Shown: positions 36,778 through 46,561 of the stretch, one piece after another
Position numbering within the stretch: position 1 is the stretch's first letter
Layout of the letters: every line of letters begins with the position of its first letter
Assembly (NCBI RefSeq): GCF_009296165.1
Contig: NZ_VUAZ01000003.1
Coordinates: 1-64,000, forward strand
Source: Pseudomonas kitaguniensis
Lineage (GTDB): Bacteria > Pseudomonadota > Gammaproteobacteria > Pseudomonadales > Pseudomonadaceae
Direction of reading: 5' to 3'
Length of the DNA: 64,000 bases
Position numbers and translations under genes: made by a program
The notes under the pieces: model-generated
The model's database searches: none
Seen by the model: the letters and a program-made list of their open reading frames with translations, nothing else
Told to the model about the DNA's origin: nothing

Positions 36778-37484
36778 CGCTGCGCTCCCCCCGCCAGCCC
36801 GAGCCGCTTGCACGCATAACCCGCGCTCATCCCCAGCACACCCGATACCACCACCGCCGACTCCCAGTGCAAGTAACTCAGCCATACCGAAAACAGCAGC
36901 GAAACAGCGACGCAGACCACGGTGGGTACATCGCGCACCACCGGGGTGATCAACGCGATAAACGTCGCCGCAATCGAAAACTCCAGCCCCAACTGGTCAA
37001 GGCCCGGAATGCTTTTGCCGAGCACGATGCCCGCCAAGGTGAAGAGGTTCCAGGCAATATAAAACGTCAGGCCGACGCCCAGCGCATACCAGCGGTTGAA
37101 GGTTTGACGGTCGTAATGGTTGACCAACGCAAAGAACTCGTCGGTCAACAAAAAACCCAGGCTCATGCGCCAGCGCGTATTGAGCGCCGACAACGTGGGG
37201 CGCATGTGCATGCCGTAGAGCAAGTGCTGGGACGTCAGCAGCAAGGTGGTCAGTACAATCGAAATCAGGCTGGCGCCGCTTTTGACCATGCCGATAGCCA
37301 CCAGTTGGGCAGCCCCGGCGAACACGATGGCGGACAAACCCTGGGCTTGCAGCGGGGTAAATTGCGCATCAATGGCCATCGAGCCGGCCAGCAGCCCCCA
37401 CGGCGCACAGGCCAGGGACAGCGGAATAACGGCAATCGCGCCGCGACCGAAGGCGTAATAAGGCAGAGTTGCAGGCATGGACAC
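36774..37484 (-). CDS. azlC: AzlC-family branched-chain amino acid export subunit
   Basis: A 236-residue membrane protein with about seven helices. The AzlC signature spans [20 protein letters not shown] near the start, then [16 protein letters not shown] and [19 protein letters not shown]; the motif [10 protein letters not shown] follows. It forms the LIV-E exporter with AzlD, encoded directly downstream with a 4-base overlap. No regulator is adjacent. Confidence 0.9.
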   Translation of the reverse strand: MSMPATLPYYAFGRGAIAVIPLSLACAPWGLLAGSMAIDAQFTPLQAQGLSAIVFAGAAQLVAIGMVKSGASLISIVLTTLLLTSQHLLYGMHMRPTLSALNTRWRMSLGFLLTDEFFALVNHYDRQTFNRWYALGVGLTFYIAWNLFTLAGIVLGKSIPGLDQLGLEFSIAATFIALITPVVRDVPTVVCVAVSLLFSVWLSYLHWESAVVVSGVLGMSAGYACKRLGLAGGAQR

Positions 37485-37549
37485 GGCTCATCGACAGACA
37501 GTCGACAAGCATGCCAGCGTCATGCGGTGGTTGTCTTGAACGATCTTGC

Positions 37550-37765
37550 TCAGGCGAGTTTTACCGACACCAGTTCTACCGAGTCGCGCGCCAGGCGCAG
37601 CTCGTGAGCGTCTTGGTTGAGACGATGAATCGTATTGAGCAGGCGTTGACGCAGCACTTCATCGCCGAGTTTTTCGACGGCGCGCATCAGGTCAAACGCC
37701 GCCGTTTCGTTATTATCGGCGACGGCATCAAGGGTCTTGCGCAGGTTGCGAGTGGCACGGGTCAC
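37550..37765 (-). CDS. conserved hypothetical helical protein (71 residues)
   Basis: The GTG at 37765 follows AAGGAAACGCCAGC and opens [26 protein letters not shown], a strongly helical protein without signal or membrane segment. The frame extends further upstream to 37864, but that part is not protein-like. Sequence regularity suggests a real Pseudomonas-conserved small protein. Function unknown. Confidence 0.7.
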   Translation of the reverse strand: MTRATRNLRKTLDAVADNNETAAFDLMRAVEKLGDEVLRQRLLNTIHRLNQDAHELRLARDSVELVSVKLA

Positions 37766-38104
37766 GCTGGCGTTTCCTTCTTTAGCAGTGGGAGGCACTT
37801 TAGGACATTCGTGTTTCAGTTTAATTTCAAACACTTGTGGTCGATTTACGCGCATTTGATCCACGTCAATCGAACTCGGGATTTTCCCTACGTACAGGCA
37901 TATGCGTATTCACAAAGGCGTGTGGGAATGCCCGGCTGGTGCCATCCGCGTGCGATTGAGGTTATTCACCCTGCGCGCCGGCGAACTTTGTGCGTACGAA
38001 CTGATCCATGCCTTGGCTACGCAACGACGCAAAGCGTCTTGCGGCAATGGGCAACAGACCACAACGGGCGAGCACGTGCTGCTGAGCCCCCGGAGCGTTT
38101 ACTC
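37766..38104. other. intergenic region upstream of arsB-like gene
   Basis: About 340 bases between divergent genes. A plus-strand frame runs through it (from 37902), but its composition is not convincing and it overlaps the arsB start in another frame. I see no operator resembling an ArsR site and no terminator. It should contain the promoters of both neighbours. Confidence 0.4.
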
Positions 38105-39388
38105 ATGCTTGTCGCACTTGCGATTTTCATTTTCACCATCGTGTTGGTCATCTGGCAGCCCAAGGGCCTGGGCGTCGGCTGGAGCGCAACAATGGGCGCG
38201 ATCCTGGCCCTGGCCCTTGGCGTCGTCAGCCTGGCTGACATTCCGGTGGTGTGGCACATCATCTGGAATGCGACCGGCACCTTTGTCGCGCTGATCATCA
38301 TCAGCCTGTTGCTCGATGAAGCCGGCTTTTTTGCCTGGACCGCCCTGCACGTGGCGCGTTGGGGGCGTGGGCGCGGACGACGCTTGTTTGCCTATATGGT
38401 GCTGCTCGGCGCGCTGGTGTCGGCACTCTTTGCCAACGACGGCGCGGCGTTGATTCTGACGCCTATCGTGATGTCGATGCTGCTGGCGTTGCGTTTTTCA
38501 CCGGCCGCCACGCTGGCGTTCGTGATGGGCGCGGGGTTTATCGCCGACACCGCGAGCCTGCCGCTGGTGGTGTCGAACCTGGTGAACATCGTCTCGGCGG
38601 ATTACTTCAAGATCGGCTTCAACCAATACGCCGCCGTCATGGTGCCGGTGAACTTCGTCAGCGTGGCGGCCACGCTCGCGGTACTGATGTGGTTTTTCCG
38701 CCGCGATATTCCGCAGACCTACGACCCGGCCGACCTGGAAGAACCGGCGAGCGCCATCCGTGACCGTGGGACTTTTCGCGCTGGCTGGTGGGTACTCGGT
38801 ATTTTGCTGGTCGGCTGTTTCGCGCTGGAACCGCTGGGCATTCCCATCAGCGCGATTTCCGCCGTGTGCGCGGTGTTGCTGCTGGTGATCGCCGCCAAGG
38901 GCCACACTATTTCCACGCGAAAAGTGCTGAAGGACGCACCCTGGCAGATCGTGATCTTTTCCCTCGGCATGTATCTGGTGGTCTACGGCCTGCGCAACGC
39001 GGGCCTCACGACCTACCTGGCGACCTGGCTCGACACCTTCGCGACCTACGGCGTATGGGGCGCGGCCATGGGCACCGGGGTGCTGACGGCACTCTTGTCG
39101 TCGGTGATGAACAACTTGCCGACGGTGTTGATCGGCGCGCTGTCCATCGAGTCCAGCCATGCCGTGGGCGTGGTCAAGGACGCGATGATCTACGCCAACG
39201 TGATCGGCAGCGACCTTGGCCCCAAAATCACCCCCATCGGCAGCCTGGCCACGTTGCTGTGGTTGCATATTCTGGCGCGCAAAGGCATCACCATCACGTG
39301 GGGCTACTACTTCAAGGTCGGGATTGTGCTGACCTTGCCGGTGCTGTTGATCACCCTCGCGGCGCTGGCCTTGCGCCTGAGTGTGTAA
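38105..39388 (+). CDS. ArsB/NhaD-superfamily arsenite efflux-type transporter
   Basis: A 427-residue membrane protein with 11-12 helices. ArsB-type motifs are [47 protein letters not shown], and near the end [17 protein letters not shown] and [24 protein letters not shown]. These match ArsB closely. The ATG at 38105 follows CCGGAGCG. There is no arsR, arsC or arsH nearby, so this is a solitary copy and arsenite specificity is likely but not certain. Confidence 0.85.
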   Translation: MLVALAIFIFTIVLVIWQPKGLGVGWSATMGAILALALGVVSLADIPVVWHIIWNATGTFVALIIISLLLDEAGFFAWTALHVARWGRGRGRRLFAYMVLLGALVSALFANDGAALILTPIVMSMLLALRFSPAATLAFVMGAGFIADTASLPLVVSNLVNIVSADYFKIGFNQYAAVMVPVNFVSVAATLAVLMWFFRRDIPQTYDPADLEEPASAIRDRGTFRAGWWVLGILLVGCFALEPLGIPISAISAVCAVLLLVIAAKGHTISTRKVLKDAPWQIVIFSLGMYLVVYGLRNAGLTTYLATWLDTFATYGVWGAAMGTGVLTALLSSVMNNLPTVLIGALSIESSHAVGVVKDAMIYANVIGSDLGPKITPIGSLATLLWLHILARKGITITWGYYFKVGIVLTLPVLLITLAALALRLSV

Positions 39389-39508
39389 GCGCTCGACTGA
39401 GTTGACGGCTGCAGGAGCGCACGCTGCGGCCGTCAACGCGCCAACCGATACTCGATTTTGCCACCGCTGCCGTCGTATGCTTTTGCACTTTGTCGAAAGG
39501 ACGCGGGC

Positions 39509-40120
39509 ATGTTGACGATCTTTTTTTACGCACTGGTGTTCGGTTTTGTATTTTGCCTGTCGCCGGGGGCGGTGCTCGCGGAGACCTTGCGCCGTGGCCT
39601 GCTGCAAGGCTTTACCCCGGCATTGCTGGTGCAAGTCGGTTCGCTGGTCGGCGACGCGGTGTGGGCGGTCATTGGCCTCACCGGTATTGCGCTGCTGATC
39701 CAGCATGACGCGGTGCGTGTGCCACTGACCATCGTGTGCGCGCTGTACCTCGCGTGGCTGGGCGTGCGCAGCCTGATCGATGCCTGGCATTTGCCACAAG
39801 AAAGCAGCGCACCGGCCGGCAGCGCGCAGAACGCGCTGGCGGTAGGCGCCGCGATTTCCCTGGCCAACCCTAAGAACATCGTTTATTGGGGCGCGCTGGG
39901 CAGCGCGTTGTCCGGCATCGTTGGCGCGACGCCGAGCCATGCGCAGACACTGACGTTTTTTGCAGGCTTCATGCTGGCGTCGGTGCTCTCGTGTTTTCTG
40001 ACGGCGGCACTGGTCAACCTATTGCGCAAGAATGCATCGCCATTGTGGCAGCGCGTCAGTTATGCACTGTGCGGGCTGGTACTCTTGTATCTGGCTGTTC
40101 TGGCTGCACGCGGTGTATGA
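39509..40120 (+). CDS. LysE-family amino acid exporter
   Basis: A 203-residue membrane protein with six helices: FYALVFGFVFCLSPGAVLAETLRRGLLQGF at the N-terminus is the LysE/RhtB signature, and SLANPKNIVYWGALGSALSG in the middle is the second conserved motif. The ATG at 39509 follows GAAAGGACGCGGGC. Exported amino acid unknown. It lies about 120 bases after the ArsB-like gene and probably has its own promoter. Confidence 0.88.
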   Translation: MLTIFFYALVFGFVFCLSPGAVLAETLRRGLLQGFTPALLVQVGSLVGDAVWAVIGLTGIALLIQHDAVRVPLTIVCALYLAWLGVRSLIDAWHLPQESSAPAGSAQNALAVGAAISLANPKNIVYWGALGSALSGIVGATPSHAQTLTFFAGFMLASVLSCFLTAALVNLLRKNASPLWQRVSYALCGLVLLYLAVLAARGV

Positions 40121-40199
40121 AGTTGCAGCGCGCGAGTAACTTGTGAGTGCAGCGTGTCTGAATAAACTCTGAACACCGCAAGGTTTAATTAATCTTGCG

Positions 40200-40228
40200 T
40201 TGACATTTTGTAAGCGCCTGAGTAAATT
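40200..40228 (+). promoter_or_regulatory. sigma-70-type promoter candidate
   Basis: TTGACA (40200-40205), a 17-base spacer and TAAATT (40223-40228) make a near-consensus promoter. Immediately downstream a short GC hairpin followed by T6 (40235-40256) lies where the transcript would begin, so an attenuator is possible. The hairpin might instead be the terminator of the LysE gene. Transcription from here would pass through the gene at 40441 towards mgtA. Confidence 0.5.
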
Positions 40229-40440
40229 CCCCCTGCCCGCAACTGGGGCCTTTTTTAAACCTCACAAAAGAAGCCAATGGACACAGTATCTAGTCGCTGC
40301 TCGAGCACCGCATCAGCGGGCATCGGGCGCCAAACCCAGAATATGACAGGACTCGCCGTTTCGGTCCGGTAAGCTGCGCTAGAGCTTGATGCTCCACCGT
40401 AACTGCCTCACCGGTCGCCCGTCCGGTCCCGAGGTGTGTT

Positions 40441-40734
40441 ATGACCTTCCAACTGATTGCTTTGCCCGATGTACGCACACTGGCCGCCGCCCTGCGCGCC
40501 AAGTTGCGCCGCGAGCCTGTGGGGTTTTCGCCTACCCGCTCGACCTTTGCTGCACCCTCCCCTCAAGTACGCCCGGCGCCTCCGCTGGCGCACTGGCGCG
40601 CCTGCCCTGTCAGCGGCCAATTGCTGCAGCAGTGGGAACACGCCGACCCTCAAGACCCGCAGAGACCGAAGGTTTCCACGCGGGCTCAAGCAGGCCTGAT
40701 GCTCGGTGTTTACCTGAGCCATCGCGCCGCCTGA
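40441..40734 (+). CDS. proline-rich small protein upstream of mgtA
   Basis: A 97-residue frame with ATG at 40441 after GAGGTGTGTT. It has about 15 prolines, including FSPTRSTFAAPSPQVRPAPP, followed by LAHWRACPVSGQLLQQWEH. The CPVSG...W pattern resembles short Pseudomonas proteins of unknown function. It precedes mgtA by 235 bases on the same strand. It could be an ordinary small gene or a leader ORF; nothing in the sequence decides. Confidence 0.55.
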   Translation: MTFQLIALPDVRTLAAALRAKLRREPVGFSPTRSTFAAPSPQVRPAPPLAHWRACPVSGQLLQQWEHADPQDPQRPKVSTRAQAGLMLGVYLSHRAA

Positions 40735-40969
40735 ACCGTCTGGAAACATCAACTTGCGCATAACCGTTCTGGCGTTCTTTATGAACACGGCCAGTAGTAT
40801 CCCGCTGCGCGTTAGTTAATTAACGCCTGCGTGGCGGGCACTGTAGAAGTTAAGTAACTCTCTTATTTAAACCGATCGCAAAGTTTGCGGCTCGGCATGC
40901 TTTCGCTCGCCTGTCATCAGGTAAGTACCGGGCATGTTTTGTCGTGAATTGGCGACAGGAGTACACACA

Positions 40970-43678
40970 ATGAGCGCCGTAAAAAACACGCCTCTGCACA
41001 CCAAAAATGGCACCGACACTGCACTCTCGATGCGTGCCGCGCGTGAAGCCCGCAACGGCCTCTCGGCCACCCTCGCCAACGTGCGGGCCACGCAGGATGG
41101 CCTGACCGAGCTGGACGCCAGCGCACGCCTGCAACGCGAAGGCTATAACGAGGTGGCGCATGACAAGCCGCCGCACGCCATCGTGCAGTTCCTGCAGGCA
41201 CTCAACAACCCGTTCATCTACGTGTTGCTGACCTTGGCCGGCATCAGCTTTGTCACCGACTACTGGCTGCCATTGCAGGCCGGTGAAGACGTCGACCTGA
41301 CCAAAGTCATCATTATCATGACCATGGTGCTGCTCAGCAGCCTGCTGCGTTTTTGGCAGGAACACCGCTCCGCCAAATCCGCCGAAGCCCTAAAAGCCAT
41401 GGTGCGCACCACCGCCACCGTGCTGCGTCGCGAGCAAGTCGGCGCCGCACCGACCCTGCGCGAAGTGCCAATGCGTGACTTGGTGGCCGGCGATATTGTG
41501 CAGTTGTCTGCCGGCGACATGATCCCGGCCGACATTCGCCTGATCGAATCGCGCGATCTGTTCATCAGCCAGGCCGTGCTGACCGGCGAAGCGTTGCCGG
41601 TCGAAAAATACGACACACTCGGCGACGTCACACAGAAATCTGCCAGCTCATTGGCGGTCGACCAGGGCAACCTGCTGGACCTGCAGAATATCTGCTTCAT
41701 GGGCACCAACGTGGTCAGCGGCCGGGCCAAGGCCGTGGTGGTTGCCACGGGGCCACGCACCTACTTTGGCTCGTTGGCCAAAGCGATTGTCGGCTCACGG
41801 GTGCAAACCGCGTTCGATCGCGGGGTGAACAGTGTCAGTTGGTTGCTGATTCGCTTCATGCTGGTGATGGTGCCCATCGTGTTCCTGCTCAATGGCTTCT
41901 CCAAAGGTGACTGGGGCGATGCCTTCCTGTTTGCCCTGGCGGTTGCCGTCGGCCTGACCCCGGAAATGCTGCCGATGATCGTCAGCGCCAACCTGGCCAA
42001 GGGCGCCACGGCCATGGCCAAGCGCAAAGTGGTGGTTAAACGCCTCAATGCGATCCAGAACTTCGGTTCGATGGACGTGCTGTGCACCGACAAGACCGGC
42101 ACCCTGACGCAGGACAAAATCATCCTCGAACACCACGTCAATGCGGCGGGTCAGCGCGATGACGCGGTGCTGTCGCTGGCGTGGCTGAACAGCTTTCACC
42201 AGAGCGGCATGAAAAACCTGATGGACCAGGCCGTGTTGCAGTTCTCGGAACAAAATCCGAAGTTCAAGGTGCCGTTTGCCTACAGCAAGGTCGACGAACT
42301 GCCGTTCGACTTTGTGCGCCGTCGCCTGTCGATCGTGGTCAAGGACGCCGCTGGCGATCAACTGCTGGTGTGCAAGGGCGCGGTGGAAGAGATGCTGAGC
42401 ATTTCCACCCACGTGATGGAAGCCGGCGAAGCGTTGCCGCTGGATGATCGCCGCCGTGAAGCGCTGCTGGCACTCGCCAATGACTACAACGAAGACGGCT
42501 TCCGTGTGCTGGTGGTGGCGACGCGCAACATTCCCAACGCACTGGCGCGCCAGCAATACACCACGGCCGATGAGCGCAACCTGGTCATCCAGGGCTTCCT
42601 GACCTTCCTTGATCCACCCAAGGAAACCGCAGGCCCGGCGATTGCGGCACTGCAGCAAATCGGCGTGGCGGTCAAAGTGCTGACCGGCGACAACGCCGTG
42701 GTCACCCGCACTATCTGCCGCCAGGTCGGCCTCGACCCAGGCCAGCCACTGCTGGGCGTTGAAATCGAAGCAATGGACGACGCGACCCTGCTGCGCCGTG
42801 TGGAAGAACGCACGGTGTTTGCCAAGCTCACGCCGTTGCAAAAATCGCGGGTGCTCAAAGCGCTGCAAGCCAATGGTCACACGGTCGGCTTCCTCGGCGA
42901 CGGCATCAACGATGCACCGGCGCTGCGCGATGCCGACGTGGGCATTTCGGTCGACAGCGGCACGGACATCGCCAAGGAGTCGGCCGACATCATCCTGCTG
43001 GAAAAGAGCCTGATGGTGCTGGAAGAAGGTGTGCTCAAGGGCCGCGAAACCTTCGGCAACATCATGAAGTACCTGAACATGACCGCCAGCTCCAACTTCG
43101 GCAACGTGTTCTCGGTGCTGGTAGCCAGTGCATTCATTCCCTTCATGCCGATGCTGGCGATTCACTTGTTGCTGCAAAACCTGATGTACGACATCTCCCA
43201 GCTCGCGTTGCCGTGGGACAAGATGGACAAGGAATACCTGGCCAAGCCGCGCAAGTGGGACGCGAAGAACATCGGCCGCTTCATGATCTGGATCGGGCCA
43301 ACTTCGTCGATCTTCGACATCACCACCTTTGCGCTGATGTGGTACGTGTTCTCGGCCAACAGCGTGGAGATGCAGACCCTGTTCCAGTCCGGCTGGTTTA
43401 TCGAGGGGCTGCTTTCGCAAACCCTCGTGGTGCATATGTTGCGCACGCGCAAGATCCCGTTCTTCCAGAGCACCGCCGCCTGGCCGGTGTTGATGATGAC
43501 GTGCGTGGTGATCGCACTGGGCATCTACGTGCCGTTTTCGCCGCTGGGCACACTGGTGGGCCTGCAGCCGCTGCCGCTGGCGTACTTCCCATGGCTGGTC
43601 GGCACCCTGCTCGCTTACTGCTGCGTCGCCCAACTGATGAAAACGATCTACATCCGCCGCTTCAAGCAGTGGTACTGA
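40970..43678 (+). CDS. mgtA: magnesium-translocating P-type ATPase
   Basis: A 902-residue P-IIIB ATPase that imports Mg2+ from the periplasm. The phosphorylation site is Asp in VLCTDKTGTLTQDK, the A-domain has VLTGEALPVEK (TGE), and the nucleotide domain has VCKGAVEEML. The hinge is TVGFLGDGINDAPALRDADVGISVDSGTDIAKE. About ten helices, with VGLTPEMLPMIV in helix 4. The ATG at 40970 follows ACAGGAG. The 235-base upstream leader contains GCGTTA-N6-TAACGC (40809-40826), a possible operator. Low-Mg regulation is expected from the family. Confidence 0.95.
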   Translation: MSAVKNTPLHTKNGTDTALSMRAAREARNGLSATLANVRATQDGLTELDASARLQREGYNEVAHDKPPHAIVQFLQALNNPFIYVLLTLAGISFVTDYWLPLQAGEDVDLTKVIIIMTMVLLSSLLRFWQEHRSAKSAEALKAMVRTTATVLRREQVGAAPTLREVPMRDLVAGDIVQLSAGDMIPADIRLIESRDLFISQAVLTGEALPVEKYDTLGDVTQKSASSLAVDQGNLLDLQNICFMGTNVVSGRAKAVVVATGPRTYFGSLAKAIVGSRVQTAFDRGVNSVSWLLIRFMLVMVPIVFLLNGFSKGDWGDAFLFALAVAVGLTPEMLPMIVSANLAKGATAMAKRKVVVKRLNAIQNFGSMDVLCTDKTGTLTQDKIILEHHVNAAGQRDDAVLSLAWLNSFHQSGMKNLMDQAVLQFSEQNPKFKVPFAYSKVDELPFDFVRRRLSIVVKDAAGDQLLVCKGAVEEMLSISTHVMEAGEALPLDDRRREALLALANDYNEDGFRVLVVATRNIPNALARQQYTTADERNLVIQGFLTFLDPPKETAGPAIAALQQIGVAVKVLTGDNAVVTRTICRQVGLDPGQPLLGVEIEAMDDATLLRRVEERTVFAKLTPLQKSRVLKALQANGHTVGFLGDGINDAPALRDADVGISVDSGTDIAKESADIILLEKSLMVLEEGVLKGRETFGNIMKYLNMTASSNFGNVFSVLVASAFIPFMPMLAIHLLLQNLMYDISQLALPWDKMDKEYLAKPRKWDAKNIGRFMIWIGPTSSIFDITTFALMWYVFSANSVEMQTLFQSGWFIEGLLSQTLVVHMLRTRKIPFFQSTAAWPVLMMTCVVIALGIYVPFSPLGTLVGLQPLPLAYFPWLVGTLLAYCCVAQLMKTIYIRRFKQWY

Positions 43679-43743
43679 TCACCCCCGCCGTTTAAACGGT
43701 GGCGGTCGCCCGGCCGCCACCGCGCAATAAAAGGAACGCCCGC

Positions 43744-44091
43744 ATGCGCGTCTTGATCTGTGCAGGTCGTCATTACGCCGACAGCAAAAAATCCCGCCAA
43801 GTACTGGACGCCTACCACCGCCTGCGCCCGGTGCAGGTATTGATACACGGCGGCAACCAGTTCCTCGGCAGTGACATTGAGGAATGGGCGCGAGAAATCG
43901 GCATCGACGTGGTGCGCTACCCGCCCAACTGGCAACGCCACGGCAAGCAGGCGGAACGCCAGCGCAACCATTTCATGCTCACCGACAGCCGCCCCGATGT
44001 GGTCATCGCCCTGCCGGGTGGTGACGACACTTCACAACTGATCTGCCAGGCAAAAGCCTGCGGCATTTCGGTGCTCACCGTAGAAAGCTGA
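43744..44091 (+). CDS. SLOG-family protein (YspA/YpsA-related, DUF2493)
   Basis: A 115-residue Rossmann-like protein: MRVLICAGRHYADSKKSRQVLDAYH at the start, LIHGGNQFLGSDIEEWAREIGI in the middle and RNHFMLTDSRPDVVIALPGGDDTSQLICQAKACGI. The GG and PGG motifs are those of nucleotide- or ligand-binding SLOG domains. The ATG at 43744 follows AAAGGAACGCCCGC. It sits between mgtA and an outer-membrane protein gene on the same strand. Ligand unknown. Confidence 0.85.
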   Translation: MRVLICAGRHYADSKKSRQVLDAYHRLRPVQVLIHGGNQFLGSDIEEWAREIGIDVVRYPPNWQRHGKQAERQRNHFMLTDSRPDVVIALPGGDDTSQLICQAKACGISVLTVES

Positions 44092-44109
44092 CTTCAAGCG
44101 AGGTGCATC

Positions 44110-44931
44110 ATGCACAAAAAAACCAACCCAAAGCGGCAGGACGGGTTCGCCAAATACCGTGCGCGTCACTATCGCGGCGCTCGCCATACCCTGCTGTTGT
44201 TGCCACCGGCCAAGCGCCGCGCACTGCAGCGTAACCTGACCTTTATCGGCGTAACCCTGGGCCTTGTTTTGCTGATTGCGCTGTGTTCAAAGGCCCACGC
44301 GGCTGGCGGTGCTTATGCCGTCGACGACGGCGCGGTGAACGCGCCGGGAGAATGCAACATTGACGTTTGGTACACCGCCGACCGGCACGCAGGCCGTGTG
44401 CATAGCCAAACCCTCAACCCCGCCTGCACGTTCAGCGCACTGCCTGCCGTGCAATGGAGCGCGGCGCTGTCTCGTGCCAGCGACACCGGCGATGCCCAGA
44501 GCCAGGTCAGCCCGCAAGTCAAGGCGCAGGTTTGGTCACGGCAAGATTTGGGCCTGCAAATGGCGGTGTCGGCAACCGGTCATATTGCCGTCGACCGCGC
44601 GCATGCGTTCGACGGCGCGGACTTCAACATTCCGCTGACCTGGCAACCGGTAGAAGCGCTGCGCCTTAACCTCAATGGCGGCTGGGCGCATGCATATGAC
44701 GGCGGCGAGCAAAACCATCGCCTGACATGGGGCACCGGCTTCGAATATCAGTTGGCGGACACGCTGACGCTGATCGCTGAGCGTTACGGCCAGGCAGGCG
44801 GCGACCAAGCGTGGCAAGCCGGGCCGCGATTGCACGTGGGCAAACTGATCGACGTAGACCTAATCGTCGGGCAAAGCCTCAGCGGTGACCGCAACCAATG
44901 GCTGACCACCGGCGCCACCGTGCGGTTCTAA
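44110..44931 (+). CDS. outer-membrane beta-barrel protein with extended N-terminus
   Basis: A 273-residue protein. Residues 1-42 are basic (KRQDGFAKYRARHYRGARH), then a hydrophobic helix (LTFIGVTLGLVLLIALCSKAHAAGG) with an AHA cleavage site near residue 64, i.e. a signal peptide with an unusually long n-region. The mature part has alternating beta patterns and ends TTGATVRF with a C-terminal Phe, the mark of BAM-inserted barrels. A downstream Met start that would shorten the n-region is not available. The ATG at 44110 follows AGCGAGGTGCATC. Function unknown. Confidence 0.75.
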   Translation: MHKKTNPKRQDGFAKYRARHYRGARHTLLLLPPAKRRALQRNLTFIGVTLGLVLLIALCSKAHAAGGAYAVDDGAVNAPGECNIDVWYTADRHAGRVHSQTLNPACTFSALPAVQWSAALSRASDTGDAQSQVSPQVKAQVWSRQDLGLQMAVSATGHIAVDRAHAFDGADFNIPLTWQPVEALRLNLNGGWAHAYDGGEQNHRLTWGTGFEYQLADTLTLIAERYGQAGGDQAWQAGPRLHVGKLIDVDLIVGQSLSGDRNQWLTTGATVRF

Positions 44932-45003
44932 GCGTTAGTTGGCATGACTGCCAGGCAAGCACGCTCTATGATGGCCCCACCGCGCCATTCAGAGAGCACG
45001 CAC

Positions 45004-45531
45004 GTGAACCGCATTGAACAAATCAGGTTGATGGCCGAGTACAACCAGTGGATGAACCGCAAGGTTTATGCGGCCGCCTGCACGCTGACAGACGGTGAGT
45101 TGGCAGCCGATCGACAGGCATTTTTCGGCTCGATTCTCGGCACGCTGAATCATCTGGCGCTAGGCGATACTGTCTGGCTGAAGCGCTTTGCCGAGCACCC
45201 GGCAGGTTTTCAAGCATTGACGCCATTAAGCGCGGTCGCAACGCCTCGCGACCTCAAGGCGTTGGCGTTTGCTGACATTCGTGAGCTGTCGGCCCATCGC
45301 GCCTGGCTCGATCAACTCATCATCGACTGGGCGCAAAGCCTGCGCGAACCGGACCTGGATCACCGCCTCACGTACCACAACATGCGCGGCGTTGGGACCA
45401 ACAAGCCGTTCTTCGGCTTGTTGGTGCATTTTTTCAACCACCAGACCCATCATCGCGGCCAGGTAACCACGCTGTTGAGTCAGGCCGGAGTGGATGTAGG
45501 CGATACCGACCTGCTGGCGCTGATCGACTGA
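45004..45531 (+). CDS. DinB-family protein
   Basis: A 175-residue four-helix-bundle protein of the DinB/YfiT type. The three metal-binding His residues appear in LGTLNHLALGDTVW and HFFNHQTHHRGQVTTLLSQ. The start GTG at 45004 follows AGAGAGCACGCAC; the frame extends to 44944 but has no ribosome site. DinB proteins are often thiol-dependent metalloenzymes; no specific function can be assigned. It is convergent with the coiled-coil gene that follows, with 2 bases between stops. Confidence 0.88.
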   Translation: MNRIEQIRLMAEYNQWMNRKVYAAACTLTDGELAADRQAFFGSILGTLNHLALGDTVWLKRFAEHPAGFQALTPLSAVATPRDLKALAFADIRELSAHRAWLDQLIIDWAQSLREPDLDHRLTYHNMRGVGTNKPFFGLLVHFFNHQTHHRGQVTTLLSQAGVDVGDTDLLALID

Positions 45532-45533
45532 AC

Positions 45534-46082
45534 TTATTTGACCTTGCTGCTCAACGTGTCGATGCTTCGCTTGAGGTCACTAATCGTACGGTTCTGATCA
45601 CTGACATCGCTTTTCAGGCGGGACAGTTCACTGGAGCTGGAACTCGAATTGGAATTTGATTTGCTTTTCAAGTCTTCCACTTCGCTTTTCAGCTTGTCGA
45701 TGGTGCTCTTCTGATCTGCAACCGTACGCTTCAGGTCCGACAATTGACTGTCACTGGCGCTTGAGCTTGACCCGTCCTTACGCTTGAACTCGTCGAAATA
45801 GCGCGCCTGCTCTTGCAGCTTGCTGTTCAAGCGCAGCAACTCCTGGTGATCACTTTTCTGGCCGTCCAGCAGCTTTTCAAGATCGCCCACGCTAAACGCG
45901 GTGGTAGACAACACGCGCTTCGCGCCCTCTGATGAACTGGTCGTGAGCTTATCGCCACTGCCTGGTCCGAAACTTCCCCACTGCACCTCACTTCCCGCCT
46001 GCGCCGTATTTACCCCTGTGGCGACCAACAGCCCGATTACGCCTGCAGCAATCATCCAAGAAGGCTTGCGAACACTGAGCAT
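45534..46082 (-). CDS. exported coiled-coil protein of unknown function
   Basis: A 182-residue protein with a signal peptide (MLSVRKPSWMIAAGVIGLLVATGVNTAQA, cleavage after AQA). A Ser-rich linker follows, and then two long heptad-repeat regions separated by a poly-Ser tract (SKSNSNSSSSSSEL), ending SIDTLSSKVK. The ATG at 46082 follows AAGGAATCAGTTG and is preferred to 46100. It is probably periplasmic. No family recognised. Confidence 0.75.
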   Translation of the reverse strand: MLSVRKPSWMIAAGVIGLLVATGVNTAQAGSEVQWGSFGPGSGDKLTTSSSEGAKRVLSTTAFSVGDLEKLLDGQKSDHQELLRLNSKLQEQARYFDEFKRKDGSSSSASDSQLSDLKRTVADQKSTIDKLKSEVEDLKSKSNSNSSSSSSELSRLKSDVSDQNRTISDLKRSIDTLSSKVK

Positions 46083-46307
46083 CAACTGATTCCTTTCCAT
46101 AATGCCGGGATGGCATATCGCTATGACTGCGATTACCAGACCTTGTTCCCGCGCCTCCAGGATGTTTCGCAACAGACTAAAAATCGCCTGTAGATCACTG
46201 ATCTACCGGGCTTTTTCAGGCAAGCTTTTGTACAAGAAAGGCACCCTGTGACCTTGCATCGAAGCGCCCAGGTCTATATATTCCCAACCCTGCTACACCG
46301 CGCTACC

Positions 46308-46394
46308 GCCCGAATGGCGAAACTGGTAGACGCATGGGACTTAAAATCCCCCGCTCGTAAGGGCGTCCCGGTTCGATTCCGGGTTCGGGCACCA
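46308..46394 (+). tRNA. tRNA-Leu (anticodon UAA)
   Basis: An 87-base class II tRNA with acceptor stem GCCCGAA/TTCGGGC, discriminator A and encoded CCA at 46392-46394. The anticodon loop is CTTAAAA (anticodon TAA, reads UUA/UUG), the variable arm is long as in tRNA-Leu, and the T-loop is GGTTCGATTCC. Its 3' end is a probable attachment site, because prophage genes start right after it. Confidence 0.95.
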
Positions 46395-46561
46395 TACATA
46401 TCAAGGGCTTGCATGATGAATTTCATGCAGGCTCTTATCTTTTCCGCTTCGCAATTTCCAAGCTTGCTCCGCAATTCCCATCTCCGGCGTCCTGCCGACC
46501 GAATACAAACTCCCCAACTAACGCCGACTGCTAAGCTGTTCACTCAACCAGAGGAACACCG

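Noticed and set aside
41795..43633. Minus-strand frame of 612 codons over mgtA
   Set aside because: Antisense to a complete P-type ATPase with all motifs; His/Gln/Arg-rich composition.
43696..43721. GGTGGCGG/CCGCCACC hairpin after mgtA as a terminator
   Set aside because: The stem is good but no T-run follows; the SLOG gene starts shortly after, so it may only be an mRNA structure.
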